In this document: positions 25,260 through 33,565 of the stretch, in pieces
How positions within the stretch are numbered: the first letter of the stretch is position 1
How the letters are laid out: the number at the start of each line of letters is the position of its first letter
From: CAZCEC01 sp964497615
GTDB lineage: Bacteria; Chloroflexota; Anaerolineae; Anaerolineales; UBA6663
Length of the DNA stretch: 64,000 nt
Assembly (NCBI GenBank): GCA_964497615.1
Contig: CAZCEC010000031.1
Span: 7,472-71,471, forward strand
Direction: 5' to 3'
The notes under the pieces: model-generated
Told to the model about the DNA's origin: nothing
The model's database searches: none
The model's input: only the letters and a program-made list of their open reading frames with translations
Program-made: the position numbers and the translations under genes

Positions 25260-26357
25260 ATGAACACTGAAGCAGATACGTTGATCGCGCAGCAGCGCGA
25301 CCAGTTCGTTGAGCGCATGCTGCAGGCCGTGGGCGGGGCGTTCACGGTGTTCGGGATATATCTCGGTCACCGGCTGGGATATTACCCAGTGCTGGCCGAG
25401 GCGCCGCAGACTTCGTTTGAGCTGGCGGCCCGCACCGGCACGCACGAGCGCTACGCCCGCGAGTGGCTGGAGCAGCAGACCGTGGCGGGCATCCTGGCCG
25501 TGGACGACGAGCGCCGGCCGGCCGCCGAGCGCCGCTATCGCCTGCCGGCGGGACACGTGGAGCCGCTGCTGCACGAGGAGAGCGGCAACTACATCGCGCC
25601 GCTGGCGCAGCTATTCGCGGGGGCGGTGCGCCCCTTGCCGGCGCTGCTGGAGGCCTATCGCACGGGCGGCGGCGTGCCATACGCCGACTATGGCCACGAC
25701 CTGCGGGAGGGGCAGGCGGCCATCAACCGGCCGGCGTTTCTGACCGAGTTGGCGCAGACGTGGATTCCCACCATGCCAGAGGTGCATGCCCGCCTGCTGG
25801 CGCTGCCCCCGGCGCGCGTGGCCGATATCGGCTGCGGCTATGGCTGGTCCAGCATCGGCCTGGGGCACGGGTACGAGCACGTTCGCGTGGACGGGTATGA
25901 CCTGGATGCGCCTTCCATCGAGCGCGCCAATGCCATTGCCGCCGAGCGCGGCCTGAGCGACCGTGTGAAATTCCACGTGCGCGATGCGGGCGACGCGGCG
26001 CTGGCGGGACAGTATGACCTGGTAACGGCCTTTGAGTGCGTCCACGACATGTCCAACCCCGTTGGCGTGCTGAGCGCGATGCGGCGGCTGATAGCGCCGG
26101 GCGGGGCGGTGTTGGTAGTGGATGAACGCGTGGGCGACGAATTCACGGCGCAGGGCAACGACGTGGAGTGGATGATGTATGGCTGGAGCATCCTGCACTG
26201 CCTGCCGGTGGGCATGGCGGATCATCCCACGGCCGGCACCGGCACGGTGATGCGCACGCCGACCCTGGAGCGCTATGCGGAGGAGGCCGGGTTCCGGCGG
26301 GTGGAGGTGCTGCCCATCGAGAATTTCTTCTTCCGGTTCTACCGCCTGCACGCCTGA
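25260..26357 (+). CDS. SAM-dependent class I methyltransferase with N-terminal winged-helix-like domain
   Basis: A 365-residue protein. Residues ~15-100 look like the dimerisation/winged-helix region of small-molecule methyltransferases (GAFTVFGIYLGHRLGYYPVLAEAP...SFELAARTGTHERYAREWLEQQ). The Rossmann domain begins near residue 186 with the SAM-binding motif VADIGCGYGWSSIGLG, then acidic GYDLDAPSI, and LVTAFECVHDMSNPVGVLSAMRRLIAPGGAVLVVDE. It has a strong RBS (GGAGG) before ATG 25260. A C-terminal aromatic tail (ENFFFRFYRLHA) is a common family ending. Substrate unknown. It is probably separate from the DUF4157 cluster. Confidence 0.88.
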   Translation: MNTEADTLIAQQRDQFVERMLQAVGGAFTVFGIYLGHRLGYYPVLAEAPQTSFELAARTGTHERYAREWLEQQTVAGILAVDDERRPAAERRYRLPAGHVEPLLHEESGNYIAPLAQLFAGAVRPLPALLEAYRTGGGVPYADYGHDLREGQAAINRPAFLTELAQTWIPTMPEVHARLLALPPARVADIGCGYGWSSIGLGHGYEHVRVDGYDLDAPSIERANAIAAERGLSDRVKFHVRDAGDAALAGQYDLVTAFECVHDMSNPVGVLSAMRRLIAPGGAVLVVDERVGDEFTAQGNDVEWMMYGWSILHCLPVGMADHPTAGTGTVMRTPTLERYAEEAGFRRVEVLPIENFFFRFYRLHA

Positions 26358-26375
26358 TCGGCCGCTGCGTTGCCG

Positions 26376-26425
26376 GTGTGCGACGGCGCACTGGGCGACG
26401 GCGCACCGCGCCGTCTCTACCAGCG
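26376..26425. repeat. Short GC palindromic repeat (GACGGCGCAC...GTCTCTACCAG type)
   Basis: Degenerate repeat GCGACGGCGCAC followed by GCGCCGTCTCTACCAG just downstream of the methyltransferase stop. It resembles the GCGTCTCTACG-type repeats at 42071-42235. Confidence 0.45.
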
Positions 26426-27064
26426 GGGCGGGTCGTCGAACCGGGCGCCGTCGAGCAGGGCGCCGGGGAAGCGCGCGCCGTCCAGCGTTGCGCCGCGAAA
26501 ATCGGCGCGGGTGAGGTCTGCCTTCTCCAGGTCCGCACCGGTTAGGTCGGCGTTGCGGAAATCGCAGCCCGCCATCTCGGAGCGGGAGAAATCCGCGCCG
26601 GCCAGCATCGCGCCGGTGAAACGGCTGCCGGTGAAGTCCGAGTCGGTGGCGAGGCAGCCGCGCAGATTGGCGCCGGTGAGGTCCTGGCTCACACAGCCCA
26701 CGCCGCACAGATCGGCAAACGACAGGTCCACGCCCCGCAGGTCCACGTCCTCCAGCCGTGCATGCGAGAGCTTGGCCTGCGCGCCGGCCGTGCCCTTCGC
26801 GCCCAGATAGACGCCAAACACCGCGCCCGCTTCTGTGTCGGCGGTGGTCACCAGTGTGGTCCACGCCCCGCCCGCGCCGCCGCTGAGGAGAAACTCGGCG
26901 TGCTGGGCCAGCGTGGTTTGCCACAGCGCCGGGTCAATCGGGTCCGGCGAGCGGAGAGAGGTCATGGCCTTGTAGCGGGTGGGGCGGGCGGGGCCGCCTG
27001 GCGCGGAAGTGTCGGGGTCCGGGCCGGCGGCGTGGCCGGCGGGTTCGTCCGCGGGGAGGGTCAC
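26417..27064 (-). CDS. Pentapeptide-repeat protein
   Basis: A protein of up to 215 residues whose C-terminal half is a pentapeptide-repeat right-handed helix: successive A(D/N)LXX/ADFXX units such as LRGVDLSFADL, LTGANLRG, MLAGADFSRSEMAGCDFRNADLTGADLEKADLTRADFRGATLDGARF. The N-terminal ~70 residues (PALWQTTLAQHAEFLLSGG) are not repeated. The GTG at 27064 lies one base after the SARP stop codon, suggesting translational coupling; the ATG at 26965 (182 residues) is the alternative. Known members bind DNA gyrase or act as scaffolds, but the role here is not clear. Confidence 0.8.
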   Translation of the reverse strand: MTLPADEPAGHAAGPDPDTSAPGGPARPTRYKAMTSLRSPDPIDPALWQTTLAQHAEFLLSGGAGGAWTTLVTTADTEAGAVFGVYLGAKGTAGAQAKLSHARLEDVDLRGVDLSFADLCGVGCVSQDLTGANLRGCLATDSDFTGSRFTGAMLAGADFSRSEMAGCDFRNADLTGADLEKADLTRADFRGATLDGARFPGALLDGARFDDPPRW

Positions 27065-27065
27065 G

Positions 27066-30035
27066 CTACCACTCCGCGAGCTTCCAGATTTCAGGCTGCA
27101 ATTGGGCTGTGCCCGTCTCCGCGCCAATCTCCGCGTAGAGGGTGACCGACTGCTTGACGCGTTCTTGCGCGGCGGCCACCTGCCCGCTGGCGTGGAGCAA
27201 GTCGGCCAGGTTGTTCAGCAGAGCCGCTTCGCGGTGCCGGTCGCCTTGGGCGCGGGCCAGCTCCAGAGCCTGCTCCAGCAGTTGGATGGCCGGGCCGGGT
27301 TCATTCTGTTGGCCGCGCGCCAGCGCCAGATTGTTGAGGGCGGCCACGCGGCTGGCGGGGTCGTTCAGGGCCTCGGCCAGGGCCAGGCTTTGCTCCAAAT
27401 GGCGGCGCGCCTGATCGGGCTGGCCCTGGCTGCCCGTCAGGATGCCAAGGATGTTGTGCGCCTGGGCCAGGGCGCGCCGGTCGCGGGCCGCCTCTGCCAG
27501 CACCAGCGCCTGCTGAGCCAGGTCCAGCGCGCGCGGGGTGTTGCCGCGATGGTGCGCGGTGAGGCTCCAATCGGCGTGCAGGCGGGCGCGCAAACCGGGC
27601 GCCGGGTCCGCGCCCAGGGCCGCGAGGGCAGACTGGAACTGGCTCTCGGCCAGGTCCCAATCGCCCAGGCGGTGGTAGAGGCTGCCGAGCTTGTGCTCGA
27701 GGGCGGGCAGGGCGGCCGGCTCGGCCAGGGCGGCGGCGCGCTCGAAGCTGGTGAGGGCGGCATCATACAGGCCGGAGAGGGTGAGCAGGTCGCCAATGGC
27801 CTCGTGCAGGAGGGCGGCGGCGGGATGGCCCAGCGCCAGCGCGGCGCGAAAGTGCGCCAGGGCTTCGGCATTGGCGTACAGTCCGCGGGCATGCTCGCCG
27901 GCCAGGCGGTAGTGCTCGGCGGCTTCAGCTTCGTGGCCGGCCTGCTGGTAGTGATAGGCGATCTGGCTGGCGGCGGCGGAGGGGGCGCCTGCGCGCCGGG
28001 CGCGGCCGGCGAGGGCCTCGGCCACGCGGCGATGGAGCAGGCGGCGGCGGGCCAGGCTGGTTTCCTCATACACCAACGCGCGCAGCTTTTCGTGGCTGAA
28101 GTCGTAGGCCGGCGGCGCGGCGTGGGGCGCGCCGGCCGCGTGCTTCTGGCCATTCAGCTCATTGATCAATCCGGCGGCCATCAGGGCCTCCAGACCGGCC
28201 ACGGTCTCATCGTCGGTGCGGCCGCTGGCGGCGTGCAGGGTGTCGAACTCGAAGGACCGGCCGATGACGGCGGCGGCGGTGAGGAGCTGCCAGCCGGTCT
28301 CGTCCACGCGGGCCAGCCGCGCCTGGAGGATGGTGCGGACGCTGCCGGGCAGGCTCCAGTCGGAGTGGTCGGCGGGGAGCGCGTTGAGGTATTCCACCAC
28401 GAAAAAGGGCAGGCCCTCGGTCTCCTGATACAACCGCTCGATGATGGCGCGGGGCGGAGGCTGGCCGCCAGCTTCACGGGCGCTGGCCTGAGTGACCAGT
28501 TCAATCACCGCTGGCAGGCTGAGGCGGCGCAGGGTGAGATGAACGCCGGCCCCAGCGCGGAGGGCCTCCGCCAGCAGTTGGCGCAGGCGGTGGCCGGCGG
28601 CGACCTGCTCCGGCCGCCAGGTGACGACCAGGCACAACGGCTGGCCGCGCCAGCGGCGCACCAGGTAGGTGAGCAAGTCGAGCGACGCCTCGTCAATCCA
28701 CTGGGCGTCGTCAATCACAATCACGCCGGGCGGGCCGGCGAGGGCTTCCGGCTGGAGGGCGGCCAGCAGTACCTGGCGCAGACCCTCAAAGAAGCGGCTC
28801 TGCGCGCCGGGGCCGTCCAGGGCGGGCGCGGGCTCGATGGACAGCGAGGCGGCCAACTCGGGCAGCAGGCGGCCGGCCTCCACCAGGGAGTGCGGGGCGA
28901 GGGGGGCGGCCCAGCCGGCCCCCTGGCGCGCATCCAGCACGGCGCGCAAGCCTTCCACGAACGGACCGTAAGCCAGGTTGGTCTCGCCCTCATAGCAGCG
29001 GGCGATGAGCACCTGGCCGTCCTGGGCACGCACTTGCTGCCAAAAGGTCTCGGCCAGGCGGGTCTTGCCGATGCCGGCTTCGCCTTCCAGCACGACGAGA
29101 CGCCCATCGGGCCGCACAGTGGCGTAGGCCGCCAGCAGGGCCTGCCATTCGGCGGCGCGCCCCACCAGGCGATACGGTGTGGAGGCCGGCGCGGGCGCGG
29201 GCGCGGCGCCCGGTGCGGGCGTTGCGGCAGCCTCCGGCATGGGCGGGGCGGGGGCGCGGTTCTCGCGGATGGCCTCGTACAGGCTGGTCGTCTCAGGCAA
29301 TGGCTCAACGCCCAACTCGTCGTTGAGGATCCGCACGCATTCGCGGTATTGGCGCAGCGCGGCGGTGCGCTGGCCGGTCCAGGCGTAGAGCAGCATGAGC
29401 TGGCGGTGGGCAGGCTCGTGGAGCGGGTCGAGGGCCAGCCAGCGGCGGGCATAGGTGATGGCCTGCTGGCGCGCCTCCGCCGGGTCGGCGCCGAAACGCG
29501 GCAGACCGCCGACGAGCCGTTCCAGGGCGCTGGCGAGCTGGCGGCGGCAGGCCTCGGCCTGGAAGAATTGCCAGTCGTCAAAGCCGGGGCTGTCGCGGAG
29601 CGAAAAGCCGGCCATGAAGTCGTCGTGGTAGAGAGCGGCGGCCGCGGCCAGCAGGCCCAGGCAGGCAGGGCACACCTCGCCGGGCGGGTGGCCGTGGGTG
29701 CGGGTCTCGGCCAGCCGGGCGTTGAACTCATCCACGTCCAGGTGGGCGTCCGCGTCGCGCTCGAAGGCGATCAGGTCGCGCTCGATGCGGAGCCATCCGC
29801 CGAGGGCCTTGTTCAGGGCGGAGAGGGTGCGCCGCAGGGCGCCGTGCGCGCGCGGCTGGTCCACGTCTGGCCAGAAAAGCGCGGCCAGCGAGTCGCGGCC
29901 GTGCGCGGCGCCCGATTCGCCGGCCAGCGCGAGGTAGGCCAGGAGCGCGATCGCTTTGCGCGTGTCGACCTGGATAGGGGCGCTGTCGCGCTCGACGCGA
30001 GGAGGACCAAGCAGGGCGAGTTGGAGGCGAGGCAT
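27066..30035 (-). CDS. BTAD/SARP-type transcriptional regulator with AAA ATPase and TPR repeats
   Basis: A 989-residue regulator. Residues 1-~100 form an OmpR-like DNA-binding region (LQLALLGPPRVERDSAPIQVDTRKAIALLAYLAL). The bacterial transcriptional activator domain follows to ~245 (FMAGFSLRDSPGFDDWQFFQAEACRRQL...ECVRILNDELGVEPLPETTSLYEAI). The ATPase domain has Walker A EGEAGIGKTRLAE near residue 318 and Walker B VIVIDDAQWIDEAS. The C-terminal third is TPR-like helical repeats. Such SARP-ATPase-TPR proteins are abundant in Chloroflexota and respond to unknown signals. Divergent from the small membrane gene at 30178, whose upstream region carries a CGTAACG direct repeat that could be its target. 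Couples to the pentapeptide gene. Confidence 0.9.
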   Translation of the reverse strand: MPRLQLALLGPPRVERDSAPIQVDTRKAIALLAYLALAGESGAAHGRDSLAALFWPDVDQPRAHGALRRTLSALNKALGGWLRIERDLIAFERDADAHLDVDEFNARLAETRTHGHPPGEVCPACLGLLAAAAALYHDDFMAGFSLRDSPGFDDWQFFQAEACRRQLASALERLVGGLPRFGADPAEARQQAITYARRWLALDPLHEPAHRQLMLLYAWTGQRTAALRQYRECVRILNDELGVEPLPETTSLYEAIRENRAPAPPMPEAAATPAPGAAPAPAPASTPYRLVGRAAEWQALLAAYATVRPDGRLVVLEGEAGIGKTRLAETFWQQVRAQDGQVLIARCYEGETNLAYGPFVEGLRAVLDARQGAGWAAPLAPHSLVEAGRLLPELAASLSIEPAPALDGPGAQSRFFEGLRQVLLAALQPEALAGPPGVIVIDDAQWIDEASLDLLTYLVRRWRGQPLCLVVTWRPEQVAAGHRLRQLLAEALRAGAGVHLTLRRLSLPAVIELVTQASAREAGGQPPPRAIIERLYQETEGLPFFVVEYLNALPADHSDWSLPGSVRTILQARLARVDETGWQLLTAAAVIGRSFEFDTLHAASGRTDDETVAGLEALMAAGLINELNGQKHAAGAPHAAPPAYDFSHEKLRALVYEETSLARRRLLHRRVAEALAGRARRAGAPSAAASQIAYHYQQAGHEAEAAEHYRLAGEHARGLYANAEALAHFRAALALGHPAAALLHEAIGDLLTLSGLYDAALTSFERAAALAEPAALPALEHKLGSLYHRLGDWDLAESQFQSALAALGADPAPGLRARLHADWSLTAHHRGNTPRALDLAQQALVLAEAARDRRALAQAHNILGILTGSQGQPDQARRHLEQSLALAEALNDPASRVAALNNLALARGQQNEPGPAIQLLEQALELARAQGDRHREAALLNNLADLLHASGQVAAAQERVKQSVTLYAEIGAETGTAQLQPEIWKLAEW

Positions 30036-30050
30036 ACGAGAGCATTCTAA

Positions 30051-30092
30051 CGCGTGAAGCGTGAAACGTGAAATCTGGTGCGAGAAACGCGC
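30051..30092. repeat. 7-mer repeats (GCGTGAA/ACGTGAA type)
   Basis: Degenerate tandem GCGTGAA, GCGTGAA, ACGTGAA units directly upstream of the SARP start and opposite in sense to those at 5015-5044. Confidence 0.6.
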
Positions 30093-30105
30093 GCGCGAGC
30101 CGCTT

Positions 30106-30124
30106 CGTAACGCCTGTCGTAACG
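30106..30124 (+). promoter_or_regulatory. Direct-repeat operator CGTAACG-N5-CGTAACG (site A)
   Basis: CGTAACG at 30106-30112 and again at 30118-30124, an exact 12-nt period. It lies 54 nt before the ATG at 30178 and 71 nt from the divergent SARP start. The second half-site sits about 21 nt before a TATTGT sequence, a position expected for an activator overlapping the -35 region. Confidence 0.6.
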
Positions 30125-30177
30125 TTTTCGGGATGCCGATTGATTATTGTAGGGTTGGCGCACGGGAGGCGCCAACT

Positions 30178-30639
30178 ATGAACACGCACAGCATTTCTCA
30201 ATCGGAGCGGGGGTGGGGGGATGCCGCGGTGGACGGGCTGTTGGCGGGCATACTGGCGGGGGTGCTCATGGGGGCCTACCTGGTCGTCGTGGGGCTGGTG
30301 GGCGGGGCCGGTTGGCAGGCGGCGCTGGCGCAGTTCGACCCCGGCCCGGCGCCGCAGCCCGTCAACGGGGCGCTGACACACCAGGCCGTCTCGGGCGTGT
30401 ACGGCGCGATCTTCGGGCTGGCGTGGCGGGTGGCAAGCGGGCTGTGGCCGCGGCTGCCGGGCTGGGCGGGCGGGCTGGCGTTCGGGATGGCGCTGTGGGG
30501 GCTGGCGGCGGTGGTGACGGCCAGCGGCGCGACCGGCGGCTGGCTGCAAGATGTGGCGCCGGTCCACTTTGGGGTGGCGCACGCGATTTACGGGGTGACG
30601 CTGGGCCTGGGGGTGGCGCGGCGCAGCCGCAGGGCCTGA
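30178..30639 (+). CDS. Small integral membrane protein of unknown function
   Basis: A 153-residue protein with about four hydrophobic segments: DGLLAGILAGVLMGAYLVVVGLVGG, AVSGVYGAIFGLAWRVASG, GGLAFGMALWGLAAVVTAS and VAHAIYGVTLGLGVARR. The ATG at 30178 has a good GGAGG ribosome binding site; the longer frame from 30061 would be read from repeat DNA. I do not recognise a named family. Its upstream operator (site A) is shared with the cupredoxin and RsbU-like genes downstream, so it may belong to the same regulon. Confidence 0.75.
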   Translation: MNTHSISQSERGWGDAAVDGLLAGILAGVLMGAYLVVVGLVGGAGWQAALAQFDPGPAPQPVNGALTHQAVSGVYGAIFGLAWRVASGLWPRLPGWAGGLAFGMALWGLAAVVTASGATGGWLQDVAPVHFGVAHAIYGVTLGLGVARRSRRA

Positions 30640-30791
30640 CCGGGACACGCAAGGCGATTATCCGCTCCCCTGGCGCCGTGCTATGATTGCACGGCTGGCC
30701 GGCGGCCGCGGGCGATCCTTTGGCCGGGGGGATTCTGATTGGATTGCCGCAGGCCTTCGCCAGAGACCCGGCAGGGGGGCGGACACTTCAC

Positions 30792-32102
30792 ATGCGGAAC
30801 TCGAAACCAACGGGCTTTGGCCCGGCGCAAATGGCGGGCCATCTCAACGGGCGCCGCCTGACTCTGGCGCGCGCCGCCTGGCTGCTGGCTGTGGGGGTGG
30901 TGCTGGCGAGCTTCTTGGTGGCCGTGCCGGTGGGCTACGCCGCTTTCCGGGTGCCATGCACCGCCGCGGAGGCTGCCGCCGAGACTTGTTCTTCGGACCG
31001 GCTGTCGCCTGACGGGCTGGCGGCGCTGGAGGCCGCGGGCCTGACGCCTGACCTGTACGCCCTCTATAACACGCTGCTGGCGGCGGCGCTGGTGGCGATC
31101 CACACGGGCGTGGCGCTGGTGATCTTTTGGCGGCGGTCCGACGAGCCGGTGGGACTGTACGTGTCCTTCGCGCTGGTGCTGCTCAGCGTCGGCATCAACA
31201 CCTACATCGAGGCGCTGGACACCCTGGGGCCGGCGTGGGCGCTGTGGGTGGATGTGCTCCAGGCGGTGTTCTGGGTGACGTTCGCGACGCTGTTCTACAT
31301 TTTCCCGGATGGGCGCTTTGTGCCGCGCTGGACGGTGTGGCTGGTGCCCGCCTGGGCGTATGTGCAGTTGGCCTATTTCGCGGCCCTGATCCACCGCCCG
31401 CTGGTGGTGCTCAACCCCGGCGATTGGCCCGCGCCCGTGCAGGTGGTGCTGTATGTGCTGCTGCTGGTGAGCTGCCTGTATGCCCAGGTGCATCGCTACC
31501 GGCGCGTCTCGCCGCCGGTGCAGCGCCAGCAGACCAAGTGGGTGGTGTTTGGGTTTGCGTGCCTGCTGGGTGTGCTGCTGGCGGTCACCCTGGTGGCGGA
31601 CTTCCTGTACCCGGCAGCCTTCACCTCGGGGACCGTCACCGATATCGGGCTGGACTTCGTGTCGTTCGCGCTCGTTACGCTGCTGCCGGTGACGTTCGGC
31701 GTCGCCATCCTGCGCCATCGGCTGTGGGATATTGATCTGCTCATTCGCCGCACCCTGGCCTATACCACGCTCACGGTTGGGCTGGCCGGGGTGTACTTCC
31801 TGAGCGTGATCGTGCTGCAAGGGCTGCTGGGTTGGCTGACGGGCGGGGGCGGCTCGGCCCTGGCGACGGTGCTCTCCACCCTGGCCATCGCGGCGCTGTT
31901 CACGCCGCTGCGGCAGCGGGTGCAGGCGTTTATCGACCGGCGGTTCTACCGGCGCAAGTATGACGCGGCCAAGACCCTGGCGGCGTTTGGCGCGACCTTG
32001 CGGGAGGAAGTGGATTTGAGCACTCTGGAAGGGCGATTGCTCAAGGCAGTCGAGACAACCATGCAGCCGGCGCATGTGGGCTTGTGGCGGCGCGAAAGGT
32101 GA
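30792..32102 (+). CDS. Multi-pass membrane sensor-like protein (paralogue 1 of 3)
   Basis: A protein of about 436 residues with roughly eight to ten membrane helices and an extracytoplasmic loop with two Cys (VPCTAAEAAAETCSSD). It ends in a conserved soluble tail beginning RQRVQAFIDRRFYRRKYDAA and finishing MQPAHVGLWRRER. The same tail appears in the next two genes. In larger proteins this region, with the GAF-like ending, precedes a histidine kinase or phosphatase; here it stops. ATG 30792 is chosen; a TTG at 30687 would add 35 residues. A TATGAT at 30682 could be its -10 box. It overlaps the next gene by one base. Confidence 0.7.
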   Translation: MRNSKPTGFGPAQMAGHLNGRRLTLARAAWLLAVGVVLASFLVAVPVGYAAFRVPCTAAEAAAETCSSDRLSPDGLAALEAAGLTPDLYALYNTLLAAALVAIHTGVALVIFWRRSDEPVGLYVSFALVLLSVGINTYIEALDTLGPAWALWVDVLQAVFWVTFATLFYIFPDGRFVPRWTVWLVPAWAYVQLAYFAALIHRPLVVLNPGDWPAPVQVVLYVLLLVSCLYAQVHRYRRVSPPVQRQQTKWVVFGFACLLGVLLAVTLVADFLYPAAFTSGTVTDIGLDFVSFALVTLLPVTFGVAILRHRLWDIDLLIRRTLAYTTLTVGLAGVYFLSVIVLQGLLGWLTGGGGSALATVLSTLAIAALFTPLRQRVQAFIDRRFYRRKYDAAKTLAAFGATLREEVDLSTLEGRLLKAVETTMQPAHVGLWRRER

Positions 32103-33565
32103 TGGGTACCCGGCGTCTGAACCGCGGCGCATGGGTGGCGCTGTTGGCGGCCTGTGCGGTGACCATCTATAACCTCACCGCCTGGGTGTGGCCGTTGTGG
32201 CAGCCCGGGGATGGCTGGGTCTATGCCGACCTCGTGCCGCGCGACGGCCAGGTGCGTCTCATCGCCAGCCGCTACCTGATGCCCGAACTTCCATCCCCGC
32301 TGCGCCCCGGCGATGAAGTGCTGGCCATCGGGGGCGTGCCGGCTGAAACCATCCTCCGGCGCGCATTCACGCTTTCGTGGCAGCGGCCCGCGGGCTGGGA
32401 GGCAGGCGGGGAGGTGATCTACCGCGTGCGGCGGGCCGAGCCGCCTGGGGAGGTGGCGGACGTGCTGATGCCGATCGTGCGCCCGCCCGCCTCAGCGCCG
32501 CTGCGGTACGCCTGGCCGACCTGGCACCAGGCCGTGGCTTCGCTGATGATCTCGTTGACCCTCATTGGCATTGGCGGGTTTGTCTTCTGGAGGCGGCCCG
32601 ATGAACCGCCGGCCCATGTCTTGCTGGTGTTCGGCGCGGCCGTAGGCAGTGGGCTGACCAACCTGCCGATTACGGGCGCGTCGCTGGTAGGCCCGGGCGC
32701 GCTGCTGGGCGTGGGCCTCTCGCCCTGGCAGTTTGCCATCATTCCCAGCATTGTCTACTTGATGCTCGTGTTTCCAGTGCCGAAGCCGGTCGTGCGCCGC
32801 TATCCGCGCCTCGTCGTGCTGGTGTTGTTTGGGACTGGGCAGGCCGTGATGCTGGCGATTCTGTTCGCCACGTGGGGCCGGCCAGCGGCGACTTTGGCCG
32901 GGTTCTATGCCGTCTATGCGATCCAAACGGTGGCCGCCCTGCTGCTGTTGCTGGTCAGCGTGGGGCATAGCTGGCTGACCCTGAAGGAGGCCACCGCCCG
33001 CGCCCAATTACGCTGGATTACATTCGGCGTGCTGGCGGGCTTCATGCTGGGCGCGCTGGCCTGGACCGTGGCGACCCTGTTCTTCTCGTTTAGCGGCCTG
33101 TTCGCCATCGTGGCCGAACTGCTGTTTTTGATCTTGCCGCTGTGCCTGGGCGTGGCCGTGCTGCGCTACCGGCTGTTCGACATCGACATCCTCATCAATC
33201 GGGCGTTGGTGTATGGGTCGCTGACCGCGCTGCTGGCGCTGGCGTATTTCGCCAGCGTGGTGGTGCTGCAAGGCGCGGTGGGACTGCTGACGGGCGAGGC
33301 CGGTTCGGAGGTGGTCACGGTCATCTCGACGCTGGCGATTGCCGCGCTGTTCACGCCGCTGCGGCAGCGGGTGCAGGGGTTTATCGACCGGCGCTTCTAC
33401 CGGCGCAAGTATGACGCCGCCAAAACGCTGGCGGCGTTCGGCGGCACCCTGCGGGACGAGGTGGAGCTTGCGGCGCTTGAATCCCGGCTGCTGGATGTGG
33501 TGGATGAGACCATGCAGCCGGTTCGGGCGTCGCTCTGGATTCGGGGGGAGCAGGGTGGCGGTTGA
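32102..33565 (+). CDS. Multi-pass membrane sensor-like protein with PDZ-like domain (paralogue 2 of 3)
   Basis: A protein of about 487 residues. After an N-terminal helix there is an extracytoplasmic PDZ-like domain (~30-115) containing LRPGDEVLAIGGVPAETILR. About eight membrane helices follow, then the conserved tail RQRVQGFIDRRFYRRKYDAA...MQPVRASLWIRG. The start overlaps the previous stop (TGATG). PDZ-type domains bind peptide C-termini, so this protein may sense secreted or periplasmic peptides; that is inference. No catalytic domain is seen. Confidence 0.7.
   Translation: MGTRRLNRGAWVALLAACAVTIYNLTAWVWPLWQPGDGWVYADLVPRDGQVRLIASRYLMPELPSPLRPGDEVLAIGGVPAETILRRAFTLSWQRPAGWEAGGEVIYRVRRAEPPGEVADVLMPIVRPPASAPLRYAWPTWHQAVASLMISLTLIGIGGFVFWRRPDEPPAHVLLVFGAAVGSGLTNLPITGASLVGPGALLGVGLSPWQFAIIPSIVYLMLVFPVPKPVVRRYPRLVVLVLFGTGQAVMLAILFATWGRPAATLAGFYAVYAIQTVAALLLLLVSVGHSWLTLKEATARAQLRWITFGVLAGFMLGALAWTVATLFFSFSGLFAIVAELLFLILPLCLGVAVLRYRLFDIDILINRALVYGSLTALLALAYFASVVVLQGAVGLLTGEAGSEVVTVISTLAIAALFTPLRQRVQGFIDRRFYRRKYDAAKTLAAFGGTLRDEVELAALESRLLDVVDETMQPVRASLWIRGEQGGG

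Noticed and set aside
26979..30050. Long open frame (about 1020 codons) on the plus strand across the SARP gene
   Set aside because: It is the antisense of a convincing BTAD-ATPase-TPR protein; its translation is Gly/Gln/Ala-rich with no domain, as expected of GC-rich shadow frames.
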